From: Artemia franciscana
Taxonomy: Eukaryota; Arthropoda; Branchiopoda; Anostraca; Artemiidae
Reading direction: 5' to 3'
Length of the DNA: 64,000 nucleotides
NCBI RefSeq assembly: GCF_032884065.1
Contig: NC_088875.1
Location: 41,243,402-41,307,401 of the forward strand
Shown: in pieces, positions 1-11,500 of the stretch
How the letters are laid out: each line of letters opens with the position of its first letter
Numbering within the stretch: the first letter of the stretch is position 1
Program-made: the position numbers and the translations under genes
Notes under the pieces: model-generated
Told to the model about the DNA's origin: nothing
The model's database searches: none
Seen by the model: only the letters and a program-made list of their open reading frames with translations

Positions 1-368
1 ATTGACTGACTATAATCTTTGAAAACATCTGGTCTTTCGAAATTTGAATTTAGACAAAAGTTAGCTCTACAATCTAGTTTATATAAATACAATTATTCTG
101 TTTCACAGCACTTGTCTTAGATTAAGTCTCTCCAAGTTTGACTGTTTCTGTCATTAGGATGTGTTTTTCAAACTGTAAGATCGAGTGTCAAAGATTAGAC
201 AGCATTTTCTAAGATTAGGCTCAAGCTTTGAATGTGTAGCCAAGATTACGCTTTACTGTTGTCTATTTGTATATCTGAAATTCTGAATGTTGTTTATGGT
301 TAAAAAATTCAAGCTAATCACACACTAAATGTTGCGTCAGGATTAGTCTGAGGAAGAAATAGGCCAGT
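1..368. other. Unassigned AT-rich sequence
   Basis: No coding potential, tandem repeat or recognisable element end is visible. It directly precedes a decayed LINE and may be part of that element or flanking DNA. Confidence 0.4.
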
Positions 369-1560
369 GTGAAAGAATTCTGGAAGTCCTTCTGTGTGCC
401 ACGTGACAAGTCAAAGGCTTTTCCGGACGATAATTCTTGGCCGAAATACTACGAAAACTGGGAGGATCTCAAGGAATTAGCCGCACCACCAATTTACCTG
501 CATCTGTATACCGAGTCATTGATTCAGTTGTTAGTGAATTCCCTCTCCCAGAGCATTCTTACCAGCTCATACAGAATATATCTGAGGAAAAGTATTAAGA
601 ATTACTGCTGAGGATCTTCTCCGTGTACTGACGAGACTTCCTCTACTACGTATAAAAATTAATAGGACCCCGCCCTGTTGCCAATTCTATTAAGTATGTT
701 CAATGCAGTCCTAGTTTCGTGTAGATAGCCAGCAGCGTGGAATATGTCGGTAATAAACCCGTTATTTAAAAAGGGTGACCGCATGATGCATAGTAATTAT
801 TGCCCAATATGTCTAGAGCCAACTACTAGTAAATTTTGAAAAAGATGTTTGATGCTAGATTGAGGTGCTGGCTTGATAGGGGAAATGTTATAAGTGAGAC
901 GCAACGGGGATGTCGTAATGGTTACTCAACAACTGACCGGGTTTTTATACTTTAAACTCTCATGGGGAAATATTGCAGGAGAAATGGCAAGTTTTATGTG
1001 GCTTTCCTCGACATTGAAAAAGCATTTGATAGCATTGATAGACCCATTTTGTTTTTATCTAGTTTACCTAGGGCTACCTAGGCCATTTATCAAATTGTTA
1101 ATTAGCATGTATGAGATTACTTTATCTGTAGTTATCATTACTAAACAAGGAGTATCTAGACCATTCACAGCCTGTAAAAGAATCCGTCAAGGAAGCACAC
1201 TGTCACCGAAGCTCTTTACTTTATACATTAATGATTTGGCAGGACACTGAACAGAGATGGGCCCTGACCATCACTTGCGAAGATTCTATTTTCTTGTTTA
1301 CTGTTCGTTTGGCCTTGTTTACTGTTTTTTGGTGGCTAAGTCAGCCGAGGAGCTTCAAACTCTCCTGGATTTAGCTGAAGCTTACTTAGAAACAAAGAAA
1401 GTGAAGCTAAACGCATCCAAGACCGAGATTGTCATCTTTTACACCGGTAAACCCAACGGACAACATGATTTGTCATTTACTCACAAAGGAAAGTCAATAA
1501 AGGTAGCCCCTCGGTATAAGTATTTAGGAAACGTGCTCGCAGCTAAACCCCAAAACTGTG
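369..1560 (+). pseudogene. Decayed non-LTR retrotransposon (LINE), reverse transcriptase part
   Basis: Conceptual translation in shifting frames shows reverse-transcriptase landmarks in the right order. Near 369-480 there is a stretch beginning KEFWKSFC. Near 745-800 there is a PLFKKGD motif followed by SNY. At 1005-1090 comes an 'AFDSID'-like segment, and at 1180-1245 RQGSTLSPKLFTLYINDL. At 1330-1445 follow VAKSAEELQTLL and KLNASKTEIVIF, then a YKYLGNVL motif near 1515. Several stop codons and frame changes break it, so it cannot encode an active protein. The motif spacing fits a CR1/RTE-like LINE; the exact clade cannot be set by eye. It is on the strand opposite both host genes and lies downstream of PSMD7. 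Confidence 0.75.
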
Positions 1561-1620
1561 CCGAAATAAAAGTAAGCGGCAGCGGACACAATTATGCAAG
1601 TGGTTACGTGCCACCGGTGT

Positions 1621-1656
1621 CGCCGAAATCGTTTCGGCGCCGCCAATTTATTGGCG
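1621..1656. repeat. Two adjacent perfect hairpins
   Basis: Two inverted repeats sit side by side: CGCCGAAA-tcg-TTTCGGCG at 1621-1639 and CGCCAA-ttta-TTGGCG at 1641-1656. They form a small GC-rich island in AT-rich DNA, just after the LINE fragment. A CTAG follows at 1669-1672. A Helitron-like end was considered, but the 3' flanking base is A rather than T. Confidence 0.6.
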
Positions 1657-2769
1657 TGTCTTCTATTTCTAGAATTTTTTCGGCTACTTGTAAAAAGTTT
1701 TGAAGACTAAATTGGTATCAGTTTTTATCAGAATTCAATCCATAATTCCTTTTTAGCATCGTTACCATGGCCGAACCTCAAGCAAGATAAGGACGAAATA
1801 TCAATCTTAACTTCTCACAGACATTCTTTTCAAACAGTTCGTGGTAACGAACTGTAGTAAGGAGCGACCCGGCTCAATAGTAACCAAAACTCTAAAAAAT
1901 GGAATTTTGATACCAATAGCTATATCAAAAGAATCGCATTTTAATGCTGGTTTTAAATATATAAGTTTAATCAAGTTTAGTCTTACCCATCAAAAGTTAC
2001 GAGCCTGAGAAAATTTGCGTTATTTTAGAAAATAGGGGGAAACGCCCCCTAAAAGTCATAGAATCGTAACGAAAATCACACCATCAGATTCAGCGTATCA
2101 GAGAACCCTATTGTAGAAGTTTCGAGCTCCTATCTACAAAAATGTGGAATTTTGCATTTTTTGCCAGAAGGCAGATCACGGATGCGTGTTTATTTGTTTT
2201 TTTTTTTTTTTTTTTTTTTTGTTGTTTTTTTTTTCCCAGGGGTGATCGTATCGACCCAGTTGTCCTAAAATGTTGCAAGAGGGTTCATTCTAAAGGAAAT
2301 GAAAAGTTCTAGTGCCCTTTTTTAGTGACCAAAAAAATTGGAGGGCACATAGGCCCCCTCCCACGCTAATTATTTTCCCAAAGTCAACGGATCAAAATTC
2401 TGAGATAGCCATTTTATTCAGCGTAGTCGAAAAACCTTATAACTATGTCTTTGGGGACGACTTACTCCCCCACAGTCCCCGTGGGAGGGGCAACAAGTTA
2501 CAAACTTTGACCTGTGCTTACATATAGTAATGGTTATTGGGAAGTATACAGGCGTTTTCAGGAGGATTTTTTTGGTTGGGGGGAAGGGTTGAGAAGAGGG
2601 GGATATGCTGGGGGAACTTTCCATCGAGAACTTGTCATGGGAAAAGAAAACTTCCATGAAGGGAGAGCAGGATTTACTAGCGTTATTTAAAAAAAAAATT
2701 AAAAAATAAATGTGAAAAAGCTTTTTCAGCTGGAAGTAAGGAACAGCAATAAAACTTAAAACAAACAGA

Positions 2770-2965
2770 AATTATTACCCATATAAGGGGCTCACCTCCT
2801 TATGATACCTAGCTCTTTACGCTAAAGTATTTTTAGTAATTTCAACTATTTATTCTACGGCTTTTGTGATTCAGGGGTCATTCTTAATGAATTGGGATAA
2901 AATTTAAGCTTTAGTGTAAAGAGCGAGGTACTGACGATGGGGTGAATCCCCTCATATATGTAATA
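2770..2965. repeat. Foldback unit with long loop
   Basis: The left arm (about 2770-2830, ending GCTCTTTACGCTAAAG) is imperfectly complementary to the right arm (about 2908-2962, starting CTTTAGTGTAAAGAGC). About 75 bases lie between them. An equivalent copy in inverted orientation lies at about 27720-27995. Confidence 0.65.
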
Positions 2966-3259
2966 AAAACATGAGAATACAAAAGTTCTTTACGTAAGCT
3001 AATTTATAAGTTACGTAAATCTTTTACCAATAAAAAGATTCGTAAAAAATTAAAAGTTCTAGTTGCCTTTTTAATTAACCAAAAAATCGGAGGGCAACTA
3101 GGCTTCGCCCCCGCTCTTTTTTTCTCAAAATCATTCGATCAAAATTATGAGAAAGCCATTTAGCCCCCCCCCAAAAAAAAAATATGCAAATTTCGTTTTG
3201 ATTATTCCTCTGCGGAGAGCCAAAATCAAAACATGCATTGATTCAAAAACGTTCAGAAA

Positions 3260-3556
3260 TTAAATAAAAAAAACGAGTTTTTTTAACTGAAAGTAAGGAG
3301 CGACATTAAAACTTAAATCGCACAGAAATTACTTCGTATATGAAAGAGGCTGCTTCCTGATCAACGCCCCGCTCTTTACGCTAAAGTTTTTTACTGTTTT
3401 AAAAAGAAGAATTGAGAGAAAGAGTCAAACTTTAGCGTAAAGAGCGGGGCGTTGATGAGGAAGCAGCCTCTTTCATATACGAAGTAATTTCTGTGCGATT
3501 TAAGTTTTAATGTCGCTCCTTACTTTCAGTTAAAAAAACTCGTTTTTTTTATTTAA
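3260..3556. repeat. Near-perfect 297-bp inverted repeat
   Basis: The arms 3260-3389 and 3427-3556 are both 130 bases and almost exactly complementary. They enclose a 37-base loop. The outer ends read TTAAATAAAAAAAACG and its complement; the inner ends read GCTCTTTACGCTAAAG and its complement. A transcript would form a very long hairpin. Diverged relatives are at 15385-15660, 27175-27455 and 53590-53912, with half a copy at 44960-45080. Confidence 0.9.
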
Positions 3557-4779
3557 TAACTCAAATGATCGATAGCGAGACCTTAAACTACCTGATATTT
3601 GAACTAATCTGACAAAAGGAGTAATTTAAAATTCAAATTAAGTTCTAAGGCTTGAATTAAACAAATGTCCTTGCACCATAAATCCATGGCTAATTTATGA
3701 AACCTCGATGGAATCTGAAGGTTATATCTTACTTCATGTCTGAATTTCCTTGTCTTGTAACCTGGATTCTACTTTTTTCACTACCCTACCCCTCAACACC
3801 TCACTCCCTACGTTACAGAAGCTATTATTTCTCATGGTTTCAAGATTGAATCCTCTCACTTAAGAGTGATATAATAAAAGTTTAAAATTAAACGTTTCAA
3901 CGAACTCCTCTGAGAATGAAAGATCTTATTTGTTCTCCTTCCCATTTCAGCAATTAAGGTACTGTGGTTGTGAATATACTTGAACATGGTGGGCAAGCAT
4001 ATCAAACAATCAAAGTTTTACTTTTAGCGTTGCGTACGATTTAATATTTGATTTTTTTTTTTATTTATTTGTTGTTGTTTTTTTACCTAGCCAATTTTCA
4101 GAAAACTTAGCATGTCGATCTGTAAGAACAGTTCGTTCCCAGATGTTAGAAGAAAAAGAGGCAACATTTTGTAAAGAAAAACTTTTATGTAAAAAGAGGG
4201 AACATCTTTTAAAGAAAAGCATTATATATTATCAAATGTTTAGTTCTGGCTTTAAATTTCAGAGTTTGATTTAAATTAAGTTTTAAAATTCCCTATTTTG
4301 TCAATTCTCAGGCAGTTTAAGGCGCCAGAATAAAAAATAAAAAAACTTAGCTAGAAATAAACTATTGCTTTCCTTTAAAGCTTTGAAATGCTTGTAGTTA
4401 TTATGTATAAAATTGAGCTTGTTTACGTGGTGTGGGGCCAACATAGAACTTAGCAGTAAAGAGCATAGAGCTTAGGAGCAAAAATCAGTCCCGCACCCTG
4501 AAAACCCTTTGTGCTAAGGCACTTGTTGCCACTAACAATAGAACTTCTGTTGCCAAAGCTGCAATCCATGGCAGCCGAGCAAAATATCTTTTCTAGAAGG
4601 CAATGGCTGTATTGATTGCACCAATTAGGGCAGGATCTTTGATCTTCTGGAATGGGCTGACAAGCTCCGACACAAATCTACTTGACGCCGAATCACATCA
4701 TCATTTTCATCCTGTTCTGCATTGTCGTTCTGACAAATTATTTGATCGAGAAGCCTCGTTTTTTTCATGTATGATCATG
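3557..4779. other. No gene recognised
   Basis: AT-rich DNA with poly-T runs (near 4050-4085) and no open frame resembling a known family. Nothing here could be assigned. Confidence 0.4.
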
Positions 4780-5580
4780 AAGTGATTTAGAGTTGCTGCT
4801 CTTCTGAGAAAACCCACAAGCCATGTTCACACAACTGGTTGGGGTAGTTGATCCACTGACAGCCCCAGATATTACAGCCTTCTCTTCAGGCTTTTCGAGG
4901 GCCCTCTGCTCTTCGTATAAAATAATTTCTAAAGTACTAAAATGCTGACCACAAGTTGAAGTGGAGGGACTTGGTGCGTTGGTTGGACAAATACGGTTCA
5001 TAGAAGATGTGGTAAAGTACCTTATGTCAGCCGCCAGCACTAGAGGCGTAACCATTTTGAACAAGAGTTCCCTTCTTGTCAGTGAACCATCAAGAATGTT
5101 TAGACCCTCATCAGTTGTCTTTATCTTTAACATTTAGAAGTCCAAAATTGCAGCTGTCACCATGAGATCATCCCTTGGGAAGCGAAAGACAAACTTATTT
5201 TTCACGTTTTCTTTCAGAAGCAAAATATAGCTACTATCATAGGCTGCTCCACAAGATGACCTTTTAGGAGGCCCCGCCAGAGCAATATTTTGGGTGGGAA
5301 AGAATTCTCCCTCAATAGCCTTGACTGTAGTAAAAAATTTGGTAGTAGAGAGCAAAGTTCACGCATCAGTTCATATTCCTCATCATGTAGAACATGGTCA
5401 GGTTTCCCAATTTTACACAGTACCTTTGCCACAGGGCCTTTGTATTGAATAATGCTTTGCATCGTACTATTTATGTTCCATTCCATCTTGTGGATAAACC
5501 CAGTTCTTTGGACCTGCGTTGTTCACATATTGATAACACAGGAGGCAGATCATCAGCAATCTGCACAATGGGCAACTGAT
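4780..5580 (-). pseudogene. Decayed hAT-type transposase fragment
   Basis: Read on the minus strand, a broken frame contains LGLSTRWNGT near 5490-5520, followed by QYKGPVAKVLC and HDEEYELMRELCSLL (about 5360-5450). It continues through SCGAAYDSSYILLLKENVKN near 5180-5260, AAILDF near 5140 and NILDGSLTRREL near 5075. A 'TRWNS/T' motif followed by a Glu/Leu-rich helix and an 'A-LDP-like' segment is typical of the central and C-terminal parts of hAT transposases. At least two frame breaks separate the pieces. The family call comes from remembered motif style, not an alignment. Confidence 0.5.
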
Positions 5581-5999
5581 TATCAGCATCAAGAACCTCA
5601 TCTAAATCAAACAATCTTTTAGGGAATTCATTTCTATTTTATATTTGATTTTTTTTTTTCGAGAAGGCCGTTAGGAACACAAATTTTGTGTATAAGTTTA
5701 GTTCTTCCACTTTGTACATGCTTCCATGTATAAAAAAAAAATTGGGTGAGGGAGGGGAGGAGGTTTACTTATAAATTTTTCCACCTTGCCTTCAGGCCTT
5801 TGTAGAATAGCTGCGTTTTTGCATATGGTAAAACATTTACAAATAAGATATTCGAGGGATATCATGGCTAGTCGAAGCTGATTTTAAATAGAAAATATTA
5901 CATTGTAGCAAAGAGGATAGAAACAAGTGAACGATAATCTAAAGTCCATAATTGACGAGTAGATTAATTGTTTTGTTTTTTTAGAAGGGTCCAAAATTC

Positions 6000-6660
6000 T
6001 TGGACTTACCCAAACATAGTAGATTTTGCATTATATTTGCCTCTCAACAATCTCAGAAAACAATTCGGCGCTTAAAATTTCCGACCCGTATCGGCGCGCT
6101 GAAGCCTTTTGGGCGGTTGCGCGCCATAGAATTTTCGGAGGAGCGACGCCGGTTTTCGGCGCAGCTTCGAAGGCCACTCGCAGCAAATGGGAACTGGACT
6201 GAACATATTAAATCGATGATTTCGCGTGGAAAGGTACCTGCTTGTGCTCTACTCCGGCAAAACACATAACGGAATTGAGAATATGAAGATGCAAGTCTCT
6301 GCATTATATGTATTTTAGAAAAGTAGTTGACTTAAATGATAATTTTAGTAGTTTGGTTCTTAGAGGTGACCTGGGTTTACCGAATTTGCGTCATAAGAGG
6401 TATATAGATGACAAAGTTTTGGTTACAAGTATTACATTTGCCAGATAACCGGCTAGCGAAGGCGGCTTATAACGAAATGTTGAAATCTGCTAGGAAGGTA
6501 ACATGGCCAAAACGGATTTTAAAGCCCTACTGGATAAAGCTGGTTTCTCATGGCATGGAAAAAAAGGCCAGGGTCCCGATTGCAAACCTGATGATTTCCT
6601 AAGTGTGCCTACCCCTTTTGTGAGGAGTATGAGGATAACCTAGAATGTTTTACGAGAAAT
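6000..6660 (+). pseudogene. LINE C-terminal remnant with local GC-rich patch
   Basis: Broken frames include NGNWTEHIKSM (about 6185-6220), then RYIDDKVLV (6400-6425) and RLAKAAYNEML with a following TWPK (6450-6515). These resemble the region after the reverse transcriptase in CR1-like LINEs. It may be the displaced 3' part of the LINE at 369-1560, but that is only inferred. Bases 6060-6180 are clearly more GC- and CpG-rich than their surroundings. Confidence 0.45.
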
Positions 6661-6852
6661 TGCCAAAGTTTGGAGAATTTAGGGAATAGTTTTTTATTTG
6701 GGGGGGGGAGGGGGTGCATCACAACTCCCAGGTATCTTAGAGACCTTTTCTATGGAACTAATTATTGCAGTTAAAGGCTTTATAAACAATGTTTTAGAGG
6801 CACGGAAGTTATGATTTCAAAAGTGTTGAGTGCTACTGTCTGATTTGATTAC

Positions 6853-6954
<102 letters not shown>

Positions 6955-7373
6955 CGTGCATACGGCCACTGGTTTTTAAATATACGTATATGTATGCATG
7001 CTTGTTAAAAAGATTTTGACACATCCAATGGTGAAACAATCCAATTTTTATGTGGTGTGATTTAGAGATTTTACAATGATTTAGCCGCTAAGGAGCGGAT
7101 GACCAACTACAGAGTATTATACCGTACAGGTGGTCACTAAAATTGATGTAAAACCTAAACTGCATTTCTCAATTTTTTATACTGTCCTTAAAAATTTTGA
7201 CTTTAACCGAGCAGTGAGAAAAACATCTTCTCTTGCATTGCAAAATCTTAGCCACACTAAGTTAGTTCCTAGCATATTAGTTTTAGAACAAAAAGACTCA
7301 AACTTTAGATCATGAATTTTCTTTTTTTTTCTTCGAAATTAATAAAAGTATATACACAAGACCAAATCACAAT

Positions 7374-7682
7374 TTATAGCTTAGTGCTTGCCCCTTCTTT
7401 CTTTTCTTCTTTGTTTTCTTTCTTCTCTTCCTTTTTAGGTTCCTTTGTACCTTCCTCCTTCTTTTTCTCAGATTCCTTGTTAGCTAATTTGTTGTTAATC
7501 AAGTTATGCAGAGCAATGATAGAACGAGCGAGGGCTGCCACGTACAACACTCCCATTTGATCATTTGTTTCAATAAAAAGGGATTTGATAAATTGCGGTT
7601 GAGTGACGTCAGGTAATAAATTGAAAATATCTTGAAGCTGATAGACAATCTGATGATTTACAGGTAATTTGCCATCTACAAC
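7374..7682 (-). CDS. PSMD7: PSMD7 exon 5 (C-terminus and stop)
   Basis: 102 codons plus TAA (7374-7376). It starts [18 protein letters not shown], then [19 protein letters not shown] and [10 protein letters not shown]. It ends in a Lys/Glu-rich tail ([20 protein letters not shown]), as in other animals. The acceptor is TATTTTAG. No textbook AATAAA is seen on this strand close to the stop. Confidence 0.95.
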   Translation of the reverse strand, partial: VVDGKLPVNHQIVYQLQDIFNLLPDVTQPQFIKSLFIETNDQMGVLYVAALARSIIALHNLINNKLANKESEKKKEEGTKEPKKEEKKENKEEKKEGASTKL

Positions 7683-8466
7683 CTAAAATACAGAAAACAA
7701 ATGAGACATGCAACAAAAAAAAAGTCATGACACCAATTAGCAGCTTACACAAATAAATAATGCTTATCGAGTTGTCAATAAAGTTTTCCCACTAACTTTT
7801 ATGAAGTTTTAGCAATAAATTTTGCTTGGAAAGAAGTTAAAAATTAGTTTGACTTTTTATATAAAACCAAAAAAGTTGAAAAATAACAGAGGAGATCCGG
7901 AGCTAAATTTTCAAATGGCGAAATAATGGTGTTTTAAAGCTGAATACGGCCGTCCTAGGCGAGTGGTTAGTACGCTAGATTTGATATCCTTTGTCCGGTA
8001 GGCTGGAGCCCGAGTCCTGGTGTCACTGGTTATTTGGTTTGGAACGGGTTTAGAGGCGTGACTCTGTAAGCTCAGCCAGAGCCTTCCCCCTTCTAAATGG
8101 GTACCTGGAGAAATATTGGGAAGGTAAACAGGAAGGGTGTGCAAAAGTACAGAATGGCTGGCCACTAACCCCCCCCCCCCATGGCACTTCCTGGCTTAAG
8201 GGCCATGAAACGGAGATCAGCACCACTTGTAGGGATATAACACCGTATCCTTTTAAAGCTAAAAAAAAATTGCGAAGATGAAGTCCTTTACTAAAGGAAA
8301 ATACAACAAGCTTACTATCTCTTTCAACTTCCTCAATTCGACTCGAAACATTGTCTTTGTTTTATTTGTATCTTTTAACAAAGAAATAAAAGAAGCCAGT
8401 TTTTTTTTAAACAGTCTTAATCAGACCAGGTTGTGGCAGACTGTATAAATAGTACATAATACAATA

Positions 8467-8560
<94 letters not shown>

Positions 8561-11500
8561 TTTAGATTTATATTCTGCATGTTCTCCATATTATAATGCA
8601 ATTTAGTCTTTTTTATCACTTTCTAGAATGATCCAATCTAGTCTAAAATTCGGTAATAAAAAGAGGGGGGAGGGGCAATTACTAGGTTTAGCAGCAGATG
8701 TATATTAAATACCGAACCTCGGGTTATCATAGCCCATCGCCTCAACATGCACAAAAAGACAAAACCAACGACCCTAAAACAGTGAATTCCAACTATTTCC
8801 TGTTTCTTACCATGGAACGCCCCAACCCTTTAATATTGGACTACTAAAAGACTTCGTTACATATACAGTAAAATCTGGAACACTGCAAACCTAGACTAGT
8901 GCAGGATAGTTCTGGTATGGACAGTCATAAATGCCGTCACCAAAATCCGTCTTTTGTTGTATAACACTTAACCCTTGCTCTTTCTCTGATAATCGAAATA
9001 AGATTTACAATTCCTGAATCAGCTACAAATGGCAATTTTTTCTCGCCATACAATTTTTTTTTAACACGATATAAATTTTTGGTTACTACAAGCCGTGGTT
9101 TGGTCTTTACGAGATTGCACCTACTGGGAAAACCATGATTTTATTGTTGTTGTAAGTAATCCTAAAACCTATTGAACCTCTTTCATGAAAATGACTTTTG
9201 TCGTGTGTGGCATCATTCTTGCATCTGAAGTTTCTAATGTTATCATGATGTTATTGCTGATTATTTGGTTTGGGATGAACCAGAGCCGAACCAGTGTCAA
9301 ATGGAGAAATCGGCGAGAAAAACACGTGAAGCACCGGACGATTCACCCCCAATCATGTATAGCATCCCCACCTGAAGGCACAGAATCAAGAGATCTATAC
9401 CAGCTCTACGTGGACCACAAGTTAACTATGCGAGTGTTTTTTTTTTTTTTCTAGTGCAAACATAGGGCAGAACAGTAGTCTGTTAAAGACAATTCGACAT
9501 CATTTATCAACTCTTTTCCTGTAAGGATTGTAAGTACTCTTGACACGCGTCCAGCCTATTTTATGGACCTATTCCTGTATTTTGTGGTAATTACCGCGCA
9601 ATACAGAGCCTGTATTGCTGATTATTTGGTTTGGGATGAACCAGAGCCTGTTTTATGGACCTATTCCTGTATTTTGTGGTAATTACTGCGCCTGAAATGG
9701 CAAATAACTTGAATAATGAATAGTGGATACTACTACTATTAACTCACAACAGCACCAAGCCGCGTGAGGCCAACACAGCTACGCACGCTCCTCCTCCAAC
9801 TAATCCCAGGAGGTTCCAATTCCCTAATCCTCCCAGAAAGTTCCCATTTCCTTTAAATATTTATTTATGACATCCTCCCAACCCAGACGAGGACGACCTG
9901 CTTTCCGTGTAGCCACAGACGGTTGGCCAAAAAGGACAATCTTCGGCAATCTGTCATCCTTCATCCGCAGAACGTGGCCTAGCCATCTTAACCCTTCTTT
10001 CATTATAGCCCTAGAAAGCGGAATTGAACCACATTTTTTCGTACAACCTACTGTTTGAAATACGATCAGTCAGCCGGGTACCCAGAATAATCCGTAGGCA
10101 ATTTCTCTGGAAAACATCTAGTAAATGTTCATCTGCTTTTGGAGCGCCCATACTTCATAGCCGTATTTGACCATTGTCATCACTGTAGCTTCCAATATTC
10201 TAATCTTGGTTTGCAGACTTATCTTTCTATTCTTCCAAACTTTTTTTAACTGTGAAAAAATACTCTAAGCCTTAGCTATTCTACTTTTAACATCTTCACT
10301 CATCCCACCGTCTTTACTAATAATACTGCAAAGGGAAGTGAAGCTGTCAACCTGATCAATCTTTTCGTTACCCAACGTCACCTTTTCATCTTCACTTATT
10401 CCTAGCCTTAGTGACTTAGTCTTCTTAACAATTTTCAAGTCTATTCTAGCACCCTTAACTCGAAAAACCTCTTAAAATTCATTCATTTCGCTCACACTTT
10501 CATCTAATGTGCTTAAATCATCAGCATAATCTAAGTCCAGGAGTGTTTTTCCTCCCTATTTGATTCCATAGTCTCCAATTGCCTTTCCTGTGCTTTTTAA
10601 GACAAAGTCCATCAAAATGATCCATATAAAGGGGGATAGAACACAACCCTGTTTTACTCCTGGTTTAATACAAAACCAGTTGCTAACCTTATTTCCTACC
10701 TTAACCGCAGCAGTATTATTCTCGCGCATAGCACAAATTACTTTAATGTATTTTTCTGGTATACCATATAAGGATAAGACCTTTGCTAACATTCTTCTAT
10801 CAACAGAATCGAAAGCTTGCTCATAATCGATAAAACTGGGGACCAAAAGTGTTTGACAACTAAGGCACTTCTCAGTTACTAACCTAAGAGTGAAAACTTG
10901 GTCGACACATCCTCTACCTTTTCTAAAACCGCACTGTTCTTCCCTTAAAACTTTGTCTACAGCATCTCTCAGTCTAAAAAGTATCATATTACTAAGTAAT
11001 TTGCTACCTAGAGAGACCAGACTAATGCCTCGATAATTACGACACTCACTGTTGTCACCTTTCTTATACAGTGGCTTAATTAAGGATAAGTAGCCCAATT
11101 CTGCTGAAACGCGCTTTAAACATGTATAACGACCCTCTTTGTACTTGAGATTGCAAATTGAAAAAAAGCAATAAAAAAACCATTGATAAGAAAAATGAAA
11201 ACCATGTATTCACTTTTTCTAATTTCCTTAGGAGGCAAAAACAAGAGTAAATAAATTGGCTTCTAGGGGGGAATGCAATTGGAGTTTTCATATTTGGTAG
11301 ACAACTTTTTTGGCAAATATCAATGAACGGTTGAAGGAGACGTGTCTAACATTATGTTTAAATCAATTTTATATTGAAAAAGTATCAGAATTCGTCTGAT
11401 GGTTAAATCATTTTGATTTTCACTTGCTCAAACACAGACTTGCATAGAGTAAAATTTTCAACATAACCTATCAATTAAAAAAATAAAATCAAAGATAAGA

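Larger units (their letters stand above)
1835..3556 (+). mobile_element. Composite foldback element, longest copy
   Basis: It begins with the perfect palindrome CAGTTCGTGGTAACGAACTG (1835-1854), followed by a roughly 850-bp non-coding module. Then come a GGGGA/TTTTCC-rich stretch (about 2540-2670), a first foldback unit (about 2770-2965), a spacer, and a second, nearly perfect foldback unit (3260-3556). The same first module recurs at 63390-64000 and, more diverged, at 52310-52900. The second half recurs inverted at 27175-28125. No transposase is visible, so it is a non-autonomous element of unassigned class. The true outer ends are not proven: no target-site duplication was found. Confidence 0.6.

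Noticed and set aside
1657-1672. Helitron 3' end after the double hairpin
   Set aside because: CTAG is followed by A rather than T and the hairpin is further away than usual; kept only as a hairpin.
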